Below are positions 11,191 to 25,050 of a DNA stretch of 64,000 nucleotides, in pieces (within the stretch, counting starts at the first letter, position 1; each line of letters opens with the position of its first letter). The translations under genes and the position numbers were made by a program. The notes beneath the pieces are model-generated. The model was not told where the DNA came from, made no database searches, and saw nothing but the letters and a program-made list of their open reading frames with translations. This DNA comes from Ovis canadensis. Its lineage: Eukaryota > Chordata > Mammalia > Artiodactyla > Bovidae. The stretch is taken from contig NC_091256.1 of the NCBI RefSeq assembly GCF_042477335.2, positions 46,393,001 through 46,457,000 of the forward strand, read 5' to 3'.

Positions 11191-14100
11191 AAGGAAATTT
11201 TTCATTCATTACTTTATAGAGTACTCATTTTCTTCCTATTATACCCAGCACTGGAAACCTGAAATGTTAATATTTAGGCTTGAAACCCAGTCTCACACTT
11301 TCTTGCCATATGAATTTTTAGAAGTCAGTTTAACTGCTGCACCTCAATTTCTTCATCTACAATTTCTTTAGCCAGAAATAGCTGTAAATAGTACTTGTAT
11401 AAATAGATTTAAGAAACTCTTTAAGCATGCTTTTGAAACATGCTTTATTTGCTTAAATTGCATCAGAAATATCTTCCAGGTCATTTCATATTCTACACAA
11501 TTCTGTTTATTGGCTGCACAAAATTCCTCTGAATGGATATACCTATAATTTATTTTTCTATTCCTCTACTGATGGACATTTATGTTATTCTTTTTTCTTT
11601 CTTTCTTTATTCACTGCCAGTATAGCTCAAAGTGTCATAGGCATTCATCAAGTTAAATATTGATTTTTTCTTATAAAAAATTGAATTGCTCAGTTAAATG
11701 GAATACAAAATTACAAAAGAAGAGATGTCTATTTATTTTTCTCTCTCTTATCATTTTGTTTGCCCTAATGCAAGAGATACATACACTAGAAGGGAAAATA
11801 ACTTGGAGAAGGCAGATATCATAGTTTGTATTCTTGATTTCCAAAGCACTTGTATTACACATTAATTAATAGCAGTCTTCCTTGTCAATTAGTTTTCAAT
11901 CTATGAAGAATTACAGTGTTTTCTGGCAGTTTTACACTGTTTTAAGATGCTATCTAAAACTCTATGGATTATTTCTAGTCCCTGGTCAAATTATTTTTAT
12001 CTTGGTTTTATTAAACATGAAATCTGGCATGAAATTTCCTTTCCATATGCTAACAATCACCATTATTGTACACTGAGCCCACCCTTCCCGCCCGTGAATA
12101 ATATAGATTCCAGGTTTTGGAAATACAACCTGACCAGTTATGGAGCAAACCTGGGAGAGGGCAGTGCTGTGTCAAATCTATTCATGCAGACTCACAACAC
12201 TTGAGAAGTAACTGAACCAGCATAGATTAGAAATAGCAAATGCCCAATGGTAAAGAAGAAACATATAACTTGCACGGTTCAGCCTGAAAATTGCATCAGA
12301 TGGCAGTCAGAGCAGCCAGGTTATTTGGGGCTTAAAATGTTTTTTAAATCTAGAATTTTTTTTTCTTGTGAACTAAGATTATATCTCCTTGATCTCTTTT
12401 GCTGTTAGACTTTTGGTTTATTGTTTGTTTATCAATTTTCGTGTTAGGTCAGTTCTTTATTCTTCTTTCCATTAAATTTTATCTTGTGAGTTATCACATT
12501 AGGTAATTTTTTGGAGTATCTCTTTGTTATCCTGTCTTTTAACCAAGATTAGCAAATTGGCATCATTCATGCATTCATTTTAGTAGAATTATATCAATTT
12601 AGTCAAGCAAATTGCTGATTAAAATGTCATAAGAACAGAAATGAAGAGAGATCCACTACTCCAAAAATTAGCACACCTTAAAGGTAGTTGTTTATTTAGT
12701 TATGAACTTCCTCTTTTTCTGTCTTATCCACAGAAATACCATGAAAGACTGCTAAATGCCTTATTTGTTTAAAGCAACTTCCTGTCCTCAAGTCCGGTGA
12801 ACTCTTTAAAAACAAGTAAATGAGCATGTACTTGACAAAGATCTAATGTGATTTATATGGGGAGTTCTTTGCAAAAAAAATAATCAGAAGAGCAATACGC
12901 CATTACAAAAATAAGCAAAGGTCTTGATCGGTTTTAACAAAGGAAATACAAATAGTCAATAAATATATAAGAAAACAAAAAGAAAACCTATATTAATAAC
13001 CAAATTTAATTCAAAAGGCAACAAAATAACTTTTTCCTCCAATAGATTAGTTTTTTAAAATAATAATATCTAGGATAAGAAAATTAGTGAATTCACATAT
13101 TGTTCACACTTAGTAGGGATATGAATTGCTAATCACTTTCATGCAGAGAACTTTATACAATGTGTCAAAAGCTTCAAAAATATTCTCTCACATTCAATTA
13201 GTATTTCAGCTTCTAACAATTTAATTCTAACAAAACCCAGATGTTTATACACAAACAAAAATATTCATTGCATCATTCAACTGCCAAAAATAAGTCAGAA
13301 TCTGAATATACAATTGTGAATTTCTTAAATGCATTAAGGTATATCAACCTGATGCAGTTATTAAAGAATAGATTTTAGAGCATTGGCTTTCATCTTTTTT
13401 TATCACGACCCATTACTATGACATAGTAATGCAATATGTATATGTTTGTGAGTGTGTGTGTGTATGTATATATAAACTGTACTTATGCATGTTTATATGT
13501 GTATAGGACTAAAATAACCTTTTAGAAATAACACATTCCCTTATTATATGCAACTTACCCTAATATGTTCTTATTTATTCTATGTTATGGGATTTTTCTC
13601 TAAATGTTGATAGCATCTTTCTAAATTGATTTCCTTTCCCACTAGTGTGATGAATTTGAACAAAATATATGTTACCTGGGTAATTGATCAAAATATGATC
13701 ATTTTTAATTAGCACATTACTCATAATAAGCTTTAGTACTATGCATAGTATAATTTTAGTTTTAAAAAAAGAAATAAAAATATTTGTGTATAAAAAGTAG
13801 AAGGATATATTAACATGTAAATAATTGTACTTTGAGTAATGTTTATTTCTTCTTTATATTTTTCTATGTTTTCCTCATTTTCTCTAATGGATATACGCTA
13901 TTTTTATTTCAGGAAGCTATTCTTAACTAAGGAGATGAAAGTATTTGGCTTTACTTTTTCTATCTCAAACCATACAAGAAGCTACTAATAAGAACTGGTA
14001 TATAAATATGTTCACAAACCATCTCTTTTAAGTACATAACAGAATTTCTTCCTGTGTTCAACATTAAATATACCAGCCTCCAAACTAGCTATAGAATCCC

Positions 14101-14296
14101 CTTCCTTTCTTTCTTTCTCCCTCCCTCCCTTCCTTCTTTTCTTTTTCTTTCTTAATTCTCAATAATTGAGTTTTCTTTAATTTTTGAGGAACTCACACTT
14201 TTCAGTTTTGCTGAAATTATCCACTGTGTTTCAGTAAACTTACCTGAAAATTATCCTAGGGGACTTGGTTTCATTTGAAGCAGGGTTTTTCCAAAC

Positions 14297-14356
14297 GATT
14301 CATGGGGTCGCAAAGAGTCGGACACGACTGAGCAACTGAACTGAACTGAACTCAGC
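14297..14356 (+). repeat. Short BovB/Bov-A 3' tail
   Basis: gattcatggggtcgcaaaga then gtcggacacgactgagc and the (ACTGA)n tail. Only the last 60 bp of the element are present, as expected for a severely 5'-truncated insertion. Confidence 0.85.
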
Positions 14357-14741
14357 TTACCTAGTTCAATTCCCTCAACATATCCCCACTTAATTTCACT
14401 GATAGCAACAACCAGGGCAAAATAAAAGTTAAAAAGACCCAAATTCTATCAGTTAATTACTTAGTAGTTAGGGTGTGTCCAACATGCTCCCATTTCTCAT
14501 CCTACCATGCCTCTCCTCTCCTAAAAGTTACTTGTACCAATACGTTTGAATCTCATTACCCTGGTTTCTAGAAGCTTATTCCTAAACTATGACTTCCAGT
14601 CAAGGAACTCAACTCATGCAAAGAAACAAGTACATTTTTGGAAACTTCGATAGTATTAAGATTGTTTAACAGCTATCAATTGCTTTATCAAGCCAGATGA
14701 CTTAGAGGATTGTACAAAACAGCATTTTTAAAAATGCACTT

Positions 14742-14890
14742 GCCGTTGTTTAGTCGCTAAGTCATGTCCAACTGTTTGTGACCCCATGAACTGTAGCCCA
14801 CCAGGCTCCTCTGTCCATGGGATTTCCCAGGCAAGAATACTGGAGTGGGTTGCCATGCCCTCCTCAAGGGGATCTTCCCAACCCAGAGGA
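14742..14890 (-). mobile_element. Truncated Bov-tA SINE
   Basis: Begins gttgtttagtcgctaagtca and runs through the body to gatcttcccaacccag, then stops. The tRNA head is missing. Confidence 0.82.
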
Positions 14891-16221
14891 AAAAAGTACT
14901 GACAAAAAATCAAGAGGGGTAAACTGCAGAACTTAAGGGGCAATTAGAAGACTTCAACAAAAACATGAGTAAGAAGTTTATCTGAAGAGTGAGTAGAACC
15001 CAAGCTCAGAGAGTAGCAGGTGCAAAGACCAGCCAGGGAAGCCAGGTTCGGAAGGATTTTGAAACCCAGGCAAAGAGGTTTATATTTTTAAAATGAAACA
15101 GGTGCAATTTTCATATGAGAATAAACAAACAAATGTTTCCTTTAGTTCAGCCTGTCATGAGCATGTACGTTTCTTATCTCTAGTCCAACAGCATCTCATT
15201 ACCATCAAACAGTCAGTCAGCCCTTTTTATTACGCAGCTGTGGGGCTCAGCACAGATCCGGTAACTGGGTCACATACACCAGTAGAAAATCAATGACACG
15301 ATTTGCCCTCTCCTGGTCCCAGAGCCTCTGGAGCTGACAAGGCATTCTAGAAGGTGTTTCTAAGTCTATAGCAACACATGGGAAAGACTAGGAGGTAGTG
15401 ATATGAAACAAGCAAGTAGGAATAAGAGTTAAGATGTTAATATTTTTTTAATCCAAAAGATCCTGGTAATTTCCTACTCTTTAAGCGCTTTCATGGCTAT
15501 CTTCTAAAAATCCATCCCTTCAGTTAGTGTTGGTTTGTTTTGTGTCCTGTAGACTGGTAAAGACTGAATACATTGTTTTTATGTTTTATGACAGTAATAA
15601 AGCAAGTAGATGGTCACCCAAGTGAATATGGCTTCTCCCCTACTTCCTTCATGGATTAGTGTCTGCAGGAAAGGTGTGTGGACATTTGCTTCCATCTCCC
15701 AAATGCTGAGGGCTCTCATACGGAGCTAAGAGCCTGATCTTTATTTCCATTTCTAGGGATTCACAGCTCTTTGTCAACTTTCTGTTATTACTTTAAGACC
15801 AAGAAAAAAATTTTAAATCATGTGAAATTCATAATGTTTGATACTCAACTTGAGAAAACTAAGAATGAGCACATAGGTTGTTTTGTTGGGGGGAGTTTTA
15901 TTTTCTTAATTATAACAAAATCTCCATGCAACATTTTAAAAGGAAGGAATTAGTTTGGTGGAGATGAAATTTTATTGTTAGACACTAGAAAAACTGCTTT
16001 GTTTATGTGATAGCTATATTGTAGATTATCCAGAGAATCTGTCTTCACTTAGATGCCAGTTAAAGTCAGGTTAATTTTGTCCTGAAATTGATCATGTGCT
16101 AGCATATTGTCCATTAACTAGATATTATAAAATCTCACAGGATGCTGAATTTTTGTTTTGAGTTTCTGTCTTTGTCTTTCTCTATAGATTTCCATTTCCA
16201 ATATAATCTGTTTCCTTTCTT

Positions 16222-16335
16222 TTAGCTTTTATTTTACATTGGAGTATAGCATAGTTGATTAACTGTGTTATTTTTAGGTACACAGCAAAGTAATTCAGTT
16301 ATACATAAACATTACATGTATCCATTCTTTTTCAA
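16222..16335 (-). mobile_element. L1 3' fragment, antisense
   Basis: tggagtatagcatagttgat and acacagcaaagtaattcagt are the reverse complement of the artiodactyl L1 3' region. About 110 bp. Confidence 0.75.
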
Positions 16336-19300
16336 ATTCATTTCCTTTAGAATCTATTAAGAACGGGTATAAATGACATAGCACAAATGTAGTCATTGGG
16401 TTGAAAATAGTTATTATTCATACAGAATTCAATTGTAAGCAACTTGATAAAAACAAACAAACAAAAAACATACTATTGGTTAAGGAATTTTAGCCCTTTT
16501 AGTTTCCAGAATTAAGATTTTTAGAACTTAACTATGAAATTGTCCCAGATTCTTTAACTTAGAAAAATTAGCAAAAATTAGATAACTTCAGGATTGTCTT
16601 TTAAGATGATTTAATACAGCCTCCAAGGATCCACACTGAAAAGGATTATTATAAAACATCTGGTGTACGAGTATATTCTTTCTTACCTGCAAAAAAAGAA
16701 TTAGTGTTCTTTTTAAGATTTTTCCAATAAAGTGAGAAACTGATATTTCTTTGCACGCTAGAGAGTACACAAAATACCTTTGCATGGCATTTTTCTTTCC
16801 AGTACGTGAACAAGGCAAGATTTGCACAGGGCTTACATCACATCCACGTGATCTAGGTCTTTAAATCTAGATAACTCACTTGGGTGTCCATGCTATTTAC
16901 TTTGACCCTTGGGTGAGGCACATAGTTGTTTTTTTTTTTTAATATTAGATATACCTAAATTTGCCTTTTAACTGTCTCAATACACAAAACAAATACCCTT
17001 ATTATGTATTTGGTGAGTCCACATCTTACAAGAGTTTCTTGTGTGGGTTTGTTAACATATATACATATGTTCTCCCATTTCTGTTCATCTGCTTTCTTAC
17101 TGTCACAAACCCCAGATTTACTGTAGGCCTGTATTTCTCCATGGGCTTCCATGAGTGAGTATTTTTAAATTATTTCCTGCTATAACAGCTTACCAAGCTA
17201 AATCTGTACCTCCCCGCCCTTTTAAAAATGAAGCCAATACCAGGACAATACTAACAACTTCATAGATATTTGAGGGGAAAACTAGGTAGAGAACCATATT
17301 ACCATTTGTTACATTTACAAATATGACATCGTTTCCACTGATCAAAATGAAAAATGACTCTGAGTTGCGAATGGCTTCCTATTCAACCTAACTATGTTAT
17401 TAATCCTCCCAATAGTTAGAACCAAATTATATTAATCTGTAGTTTTACTATAAATAGTTTTATGTTAGCATCTTCCTCTTCCTCCTCAACTGTACATGAA
17501 TTCATTCTTATACTTCAACCAGTATAAGTTTTCCCCACCCCACAAATGGCATTAGAAACAGCAAGCACTTTTAAAAAATGCATTAGTATCAGAATGAATA
17601 TATATATATATGCACACATTAGTAGCATAAGAGAAAAAAGTAGATGTATAAAATAATGTAATTTTCAAGTATAGAAAAGTAGTTTTTTAATGCAAACATT
17701 ATTTGATTAAGGTACTGGAGTGTAAAAGTAGTATAATTTTAGCTTCCAAATTCATGAAAAATTTTGTGTTCTTTTCAGAGTCAGAGAAGTGACTTTGGGT
17801 CTCAGTATCCTGATGAGAAAGAATGTAACGGTAGTAGTAATACTAATAATAGTAATAATATAATAAGGTAATGACTAGCCAACTGAGTACACAGAATGTT
17901 CTCAAGTTGTTTTAAGTAATTTACTTGTATTATTCTTCATGAAAAGCTTTTAAAATAGGTACTTTACTTATTCCCGTTTTGTGAATGAGAAGGAAACAAG
18001 CGCAGAAGTGACGAGAAGAAGCAAAGCATAGTTTGCCTAGAAAGTCAATGTGAAATAGGGTGTCCTGTGAGAAATCTGCATTTTCTTTCAGTATTTTTCT
18101 TCCCATAAAGTGATTAGAGCGTAGCTAAGTGGGAAAGTCCTTTGCTCAACTGGCTCTTCTACAATCAGAAATCAAAACTTGCGAAAAGTGAAGTTATGAA
18201 CTCCTTTTCCCCAGTTGAAAGAGAATGGTGCTTCATTTTTGTTACTGCTGTTCAAGTATACAAAAAGACCTTATCAGTTACTGTACAGTATGTAAAGAAA
18301 CATTGATTCTGGGATTACTAATCATTTTTTACATACATCATTCTTTTTCCAAAATATAGTCATGAATGCTGATTTCTCTCCCCAAACCACACCATTCATT
18401 TATCAAACTCTGAGCCACGTTAAATAGTAAATCAGGACTATTGCTATGACTAACATTTTAAAATATATTTCTCAAAAAATCTTTTGATTTTCCCTTATTA
18501 TTTTATCCTCTAAGGAGTAAAAATTCCTCCTATTTTTTATACTAAACATATACAGTGAGGGATAAAACAGAAATAACCAAATTGACAATCTGTTATTCTG
18601 ATCAGAAATTTAAAATTTCATACCTTTCTCTAGAGTATTTGCAATTTACAGGGACAGTTTTGACTATCAAGATGTTCAAAAAAATGAACATGTATAATAG
18701 TTTTAACACAATAAGTGGGATCACAATTTATGGGGTTTTTCTGAGATTGAGGTTAGAGGAAATCAAATGGAAAAGGAAGACACTTACAGTTTGAAGTACA
18801 AAGCAAATAGACTTTTCTCAACTTTTAGGCACCGATTGCTTGTTTTTCCATTGCCATATAGGATAGGGAATAGATTTAATCATGAGTTTCCAGCGGTCTC
18901 ACTCTCAAAAATCATTTTGTTTAATTAAATCATACCCTGTGCACATCTAGATATTTATAAATGCAACACTAATCTTAGCAGTTGGACAAGAATGCATCAC
19001 ATCGCTGACTTGCAGAGCGACTTCCTTAAGTTTGCTATAACATGTTATAGCCAGTTGCAAACCTAGGTGTTGCATCATTGCTAAGCCTCAATGGAACATT
19101 TTGGACATGTTTTATGATTTGCTGATTTGTGCTGTGAACGCATCAGTCTGTTTGCAGGGGGAGGAAGTGGGTGGAGGGGTGGGAGGATGGAAGAAGGGAG
19201 GATCATTTTGTTTGATGTGTTGGTGGAGGAAGGGAGGGAACTTGGTCATGAAATTTGAACTAAGATGCATCTAAAGGGTTCCATTTTGACCCTTGTACAG

Positions 19301-19391
19301 TATCAGCTGCAATAAACAGATGTTACTCATAAGCAGGTTTTCAGTGATCATATTGTTTTCTCTTTTTTCCCTTGTTTATATTTTTTCTCAG

Positions 19392-19442
19392 GGGAAATCT
19401 CTCACGTCAAAGAGGTTAACAAGCCTCGTTCAGTCTTATTAA
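19392..19442 (+). CDS. RGS7: RGS7 distal terminal exon (GKSLTSKRLTSLVQSY)
   Basis: The acceptor is a pyrimidine tract ending ctcag/GGGAAA. The exon encodes GKSLTSKRLTSLVQSY followed by TAA at 19440-19442. This is the alternative C-terminus of R7 protein RGS7; joined to the exon ending at 7004 it gives the tail KKK-GKSLTSK. With the cassette exon damaged, this is probably the main end of the protein in this species, and it fits my recollection that the bovine protein is 469 residues, 26 shorter than the longest human isoform. The intron from 7004 is 12.4 kb. Frame and stop are intact. Confidence 0.93.
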   Translation, partial: GKSLTSKRLTSLVQSY

Positions 19443-20085
19443 AAGGATCATCTTGTAGCATGAAAGCGAACTGGAGTCACTGCATATACTTTGTAGTTCT
19501 TTGTTGTTACCTGGAGCAGAGGACATTAGACCAAGATGTTGCATGAGCAAAGGACCTGAATTGTTCTTTCTTTGTGTACATTAAGGCACTGCCATCTCCA
19601 AGGGACTCTACCATCTTGACGCCTCCATTTCAGAATGTCTGCTAACTTCTTCCTTGTACTAAGCTGGATCTGTGTCTTTTCCTTTTTAACAGTTCAAGTG
19701 AAGTAAACCTTTTGTTTTCCCCCTTTCTCTCTCTCTTAAACCTTCTTCTAGACACACAGGTCACTAAAAATTCAGTCACAAACTGGAAGAATCGTAAAAG
19801 GAAAAAAGCATATATCAAGAAGTATACATACAGCTTCACATTTATTAAATAATAAATTAGCAGAGAAAGTTTCATTTCACCAATGTATCACAGTCAGAAA
19901 CAAACTTACGTCTTTGTCTGTTGTCTGTACATTCTTGGTTAATGTTTCTTGCATTTATTTTTATACCATATTTAAATAAGAGACACCTTTTACTCCAGAT
20001 GTATCAAAGTTGATCCCTTCTCTGTAAATTTGTGTATGTTTATATTGTTGTTTTATCTTTCATTAAAAGATGCGTAATCTCGTTG
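19443..20085 (+). other. RGS7: RGS7 3'UTR
   Basis: Non-repetitive sequence after the TAA, ending shortly after the ATTAAA at 20062-20067. An earlier AATAAA at 19851-19856 could give a shorter transcript. The region holds no recognisable transposon, in contrast to the sequence on either side, as expected for a retained UTR. The exact cleavage point is inferred. Confidence 0.65.
20062..20067 (+). terminator. RGS7: Probable RGS7 poly(A) signal (ATTAAA)
   Basis: ATTAAA lies 620 bp after the stop codon and is followed within 30 bp by a GT/T-rich stretch (cgttgcttttgtaactttt) that can act as the downstream element. Confidence 0.6.
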
Positions 20086-20504
20086 CTTTTGTAACTTTTG
20101 ACTTCTGTGCTAATTGAAAATGAAAATACTGGGAGGGCATTGACAAATGTAGTCACAATGTAAGCTCTCACCCTAGGAAGTTTATTTCAGGGTTTCAAGA
20201 CAAGCTTGGATGGTGGAGCAGCCAGGAGCAGATTCAGAGTGATTCATCTGGGAGCTTACCCCAGGTCAGGAAAATGGGTTTGCTCCCAAGGAAAACAACA
20301 CAAATGACCTTCCACATTTTCCAAGTTATTTATTTATGAGGCCTTTCTAATTATGAATATGAGTCTCTATGTTTTACCAATGCATATTCTATTAGAATTA
20401 CATTTTAGTGTGACTTCTCAACTCAGGAACTGATTCTTTAAAGTATAATCTTAAAAATGCCTTAGGTCAGTGGCTCTTAACTCTGGTGGTTGCAAATTCC
20501 TTTG

Positions 20505-20735
20505 AGAGCATGATGGTAATTACTAATATTTAGTGAGTGCTAAGTACCTACCACTGTATTATGGGCTTCACATACCCACAAAATTTTCCCATTTAATTCT
20601 CACAGCAGGCCTATCAGGTTATTTCTGCAATTTTGAGAACACAGAAGCAGAGAAAATTTGCATCGTTTGTTCCAACAGCCAAGTTGTATGTTGTGATACA
20701 AATCCAGGCAGTCTGACTCAGAGGCTGCATACTAC
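20505..20735 (-). repeat. MIR-like remnant
   Basis: tagtgagtgctaagtaccta, then cccatttaattctcacagca and aatccaggcagtctgactca follow the order of a MIR element. Divergent. Confidence 0.6.
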
Positions 20736-21704
20736 ACTGATCCACCATATCACACAAATTCTTCTGGTAAAAGTTTTACATGAAAATAACACTCTCTCAC
20801 ATAGGGAACATTTGCACTGAATTTTAAGACATTCACAAAATACCCTCTGAAATTCATCCAAGGACCTCAGGTAAGAAACCTGACTGCTTTTAAGGAATGG
20901 ATCAGTGACCCAGAAGGTCACCCAGCCGAGAGATAGGCCTAATTTGTTTGGTTTTGCATCTACCACAAGGTTGCAGACTCTGGCTATTAAAAAACAAAGA
21001 AAGAGATCATGTTATTAGTGGCCACTAATTACTGTGAGTAAATTTAAATTCTGAAAAAGTTTATCAACACTGGTGCAAAATCAGTAGGGAGTTTGTTAGC
21101 TACTTTATAAACTGCCACAAAATGGAAAAGACTTATAGATAGGTTGTAATCAGGACACTGTGAATAATTTAAGAAAGATTTGATTATATGCTCCTATGGC
21201 TTTTTAAAAACAGTATATAAAATGCAAATAAACCTAAGTTGATAGTTGTTCTTTCTTAAAAACACTCCTGTCAGAACAGCTTTTGGCGCTGAAGCTAAAT
21301 TGAAACCCTATCTAAAGAGAACAGTGCTTGAAAGAAAGCAATACCCCTTTTATAGTAATCTGATGCATAAACAGTATGCCTTGCACAAATATGATCGGTC
21401 GTTTTGGAGACTATTTTTAAAAAATCATTCTTACTAATTCCAAATCATGGAATTATACAGAAATGAAACACATATGAATGACAGTAGAGGACAAAGAAGT
21501 GAAACCCTCAAGCAAGTATCCCCAAGTCAGGAGCTCCCAGTGAAAATGTGAGTTAGTTTATAGGTGCAAGTACTTAAAAGTGGAACTAATGACTCATTTT
21601 AATATGGTTTAGACAAGACTCAAGATACAAAACTGTGGTATTTCAGGATAAACACTTAGAAAAGTTTTAGAATTCTTTTCACCTAACTGAAATAAGCATG
21701 GGAA

Positions 21705-22320
21705 AACAGTGACAGATTTTCTTTACTTGGGCTCCAAAATCACTGAAGACAGTGACTGCGACCACAAATTAAAAGATGCTTGCTCCTTGGAAGAAAAGCT
21801 ATGACAAACCTAGACAGTGTATTAAAAAGCAGATAAATCATTTTGCCAGCAAAGCTTTGTATAGTCGAAACTATGGTTTTTCCAGTAGTTGTATGAATGT
21901 GAGAGTTGGACCATAAGGAAGGTTGAGAGCTGAAGAATTGATGCTTTTGAACTGTGGTGCTGGAGAAGACTTCAGAATCCCTCCTTTGGTCGGCAAGGAG
22001 ATCAAACCAGTCAATCCTGAAGGAAATCAACCCTGAATGTTCATTGGAAGGACTGATGCTGAAGCTGAAGCTCCAATACTTAGACCACCTGCTGCAAAGA
22101 GCTGACTCATTTGAAAAAACCCTGATGCTGGGAAAGATTGAAGGCAGGAGGAGAAGGGGACGACAGAGGATGAGACAGTTGGATGGCATCACTAATTCTG
22201 TGGACATGAGTTTGAGCAAACTCTGGGAAATAATGAAGGCAGGGAAGCCTGGCATGCTGCAGTTCATGGGGTCACAAAGAGTTGGATATAACTTAGCAAC
22301 TGAACAGCAACAACTGTCTC
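21705..22320 (+). mobile_element. BovB LINE, 3' end
   Basis: Sense BovB 3' segment covering the end of the reverse-transcriptase frame (tcaatcctgaaggaaatcaa gives SILKEIN) and the tail ggggtcacaaagagttggat aacttagcaactgaac. It contains a 126-aa broken frame. 5'-truncated and not functional. Confidence 0.9.
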
Positions 22321-23637
22321 CCTCCCCAGTTTGATCTATAATGCATAGGATAAAAATCTTTCAAGTTTCTAATGAACAAAATATTTTTTAAAGTCTTTTC
22401 TACCTTAAAACAATTTAAAAGGTTATTCACCAAAGCAGTGACCCAGTGATATATTACACCACAAGAGTAATATATTCTCTAAATTGCACTGACTGCTTCT
22501 TCCCCTTGTGATGTATGTTACAGTAACCGTTTGGTGAGTCTCCAAAGGAATTCCTGCTTGAACCAGTGTAGTAGAAAGTGGTCAGCAATCTTAATTAAGC
22601 CATCTTCTGTCAGATGCCAGGAAAATAGATGAAGGCAGAAACTCTCCCTCTTCGTTATGATAAGTACATGAGATGCTCTTGCTACTTAGGAGTAATAGTT
22701 CTCACTTCTCTTTGTAGATTTGTGATTTTTTTAATTAATTTTCATCTGTGAGGAAAGGCAACTTTTTGCTACTAGCATGAATTTAGTCCAGTTATATGCA
22801 CTAATTGTCTCCACGCATAGGATTTTTGTGTTCTTAGAAATATACTTACAAGAGCACATTGAAATATTCAATAGTTTTACTACTCCCCGTGACTATCTCT
22901 GCATATTATAATACCTTGTAAAATATCAACATGATATAACCGAAAGTCCAATCCATCTTCTAAGACATTTTAGAAGATAAGAGATAGTGAAGAATTTTAT
23001 GAATGTAAAGAATGAGGAGAGAAAACTAAACTCATGTAACACACAGTGGTATCTCATTTATTTTCTCATGCAACCATGTATTTGCATCTTTTGATTGAGA
23101 ATTTTGTACCACAAGTTTATCTTTAAAAAGATACCAAATGATGTATCAAGCCAAAATATTGTTATTTTAGAAGTGCATTAAAACAGAAACTGTTGTATAT
23201 GCCCTTGAATGCCTATGGCAGTTTCCTTGGAGTTGAAATAAAATGCATTTATAACAATTTAACTTAACTTCAAAAAGATCATTAGTTGCTGGGAAGACAT
23301 GAATACTTCTTGACTAATAAATTGATCAATAAATCTTGGTGCTTTTATTAGGTTATAGAACCTTAATCATTTCACACTTGTTTGGAAATCAACTAAATTG
23401 GAGTATGTTTGACATCCTTTTAAAGGTTAATGACATCTAACACCAGTATTGGTTGAACTGATTAAGAGTGTGTCTAAATCATCAAGCAAAATATTTGGTA
23501 TGTATTTGGTAGTCAAGAAACCATATTTAACTTACTCTCTTCCCTTTCTTTTCCTCCAAAAGGTCATCTTTGTAAAACAATAAAAGATGCATCCAAACAC
23601 CTTTCCTAGCTGGGGTGGAATCAGGAGTGAAGTTCAG
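22321..23637. other. Intergenic, nothing recognised
   Basis: About 1.3 kb of AT-rich unique sequence between a BovB and a Bov-tA. I see no gene, RNA or clear repeat. Confidence 0.5.
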
Positions 23638-23840
23638 GAGACAAAGTGAAAGTCACTCAGTCGTGTCCAACTCTTTGCGACCCCATGGGCTATGCAGTCC
23701 AGGGAATTCTCCAGGTGAGAATACTGGAGTGGGTAACCTTTCCCTTCTCCAGGGGATCTTCCCAACCCAGGGATCAAACCAGGGTCTCTTGCATTGCAGG
23801 TGGATTCTTTACCAACTGAGCTGTCAGAGATGCCCTCAGG
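23638..23840 (-). mobile_element. Bov-tA SINE
   Basis: aagtgaaagtcactcagtcg at the tail end, ccaggtgagaatactggagt in the body, and a degraded head ending gagctgtcagagatgccc. Confidence 0.88.
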
Positions 23841-24829
23841 GGATAAAACAAAGTGCCAAATCAGGATATCAGAGACCAAGGAGAAGGTGTGAAGAACAGT
23901 CAGGTGTGATGTTGGTTGAGAACCAACCAGATAAAGTCAATAAAGAATCAGGACCAAATGAGTGACCAAACACTGAAATTGATAAAGGAAATTAAGTCTT
24001 GAGCAAATTGATTCTGGAAAGGATGGCTCTGGAAAGCAGAAATCGGGCTTTAAGAGAGCATCAGTGGCCTCAGCTGTGGATAGAAAAGAAACTTGCGGGA
24101 ACCTATCCAGTATGAGCTAGAGATGAAGAACAGGGTAGATGGCTATGACCATGAAGAAGAGATTATATCATCTCTTTCCCAGTTCAGGGTGTTCAAAGGA
24201 ATCTTTATCTGGCCCCGAAGTACAAGGACTTCTCTCTCACACACACTGTAAATTTCCAGAGGACTCCTGGGCTAACAGGGGGAAGTAGGTATTTAGTAAC
24301 TAAAACATTCCATTTTGTAATCAGGATCTTATAAAAAATACACATTTACTTTACTAATTTAGTTCTACTTTCTTTACTTACCATTAATTCTTCATTCTTG
24401 CATATATTCTTCAAACTTCTTTTTTTTTCTTGATAAAGACCATTCTCTATCAAGAAGTAAACTTGGAAGTTGAAAAGTAGCAGAGTAAAAGGAAATAAAA
24501 CACTTCAACTTGGTCTTATTTGTGAGAACTGAAGTGGGAATTAGGTTTCTATTTAGCTAGAAAAACACATTTTAAATTTGAATTAACTATATATTTATAC
24601 AGTATAGAATATGAATATTGAAAAACACCATGTTTTAGACAATAGGGAAATGATGAAAAAAAATAAAGCTAGATCTACACAATTGTAAATAAGAAAGGTG
24701 AAGGGAAGTAACATCAAACTAAATGGCAAACACAAAATAACATGGAATAAGTTCAAATATATTAGTAATTAGAATGCAGGAGATGATTTAAAAGTGTCTC
24801 TTAAAAATACCCAGGTTAGACTAGAAATG

Positions 24830-25045
24830 CATCTGGGCATAACAGTGGTAAAGAATCCATCTGCCGATACAGGAGATGCAAGAGACACAGTTCTGATCCT
24901 TGGGTCAGGAAGATCCCCTGGAGTAGGAAATGGCAACCCATTCCAGTATCCTTGCCTGGAAAATTCCCTGGACAGAGGAGCCTGATGGGCTCGAGTCCGT
25001 GGGGTCACTGAGAGTTGGACATAACTGAGCGTGCACTCAGACACA
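24830..25045 (+). mobile_element. Bov-tA SINE, sense
   Basis: Head-first orientation: cagtggtaaagaatccatct (tRNA-derived), aagatcccctggagtaggaa, then the body and tail gtcactgagagttggacata actgagcgtgcac. Confidence 0.88.
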
Positions 25046-25050
25046 CAGTT

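Larger units (their letters stand above)
7005..19391 (+). other. RGS7: RGS7 last intron, mostly unique sequence
   Basis: A 12.4-kb intron (relative to the distal isoform) that holds the two alternative exons. It has few young repeats: a BovB tail (14297-14356), a truncated Bov-tA (14742-14890), an antisense L1 fragment (16222-16335) and old MIR pieces (about 11030-11185, 17880-18010). The last 450 bp before the terminal exon (about 18940-19390) are repeat-free and include a G-rich purine run at 19156-19240. I see no other gene in the intron. Confidence 0.7.
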
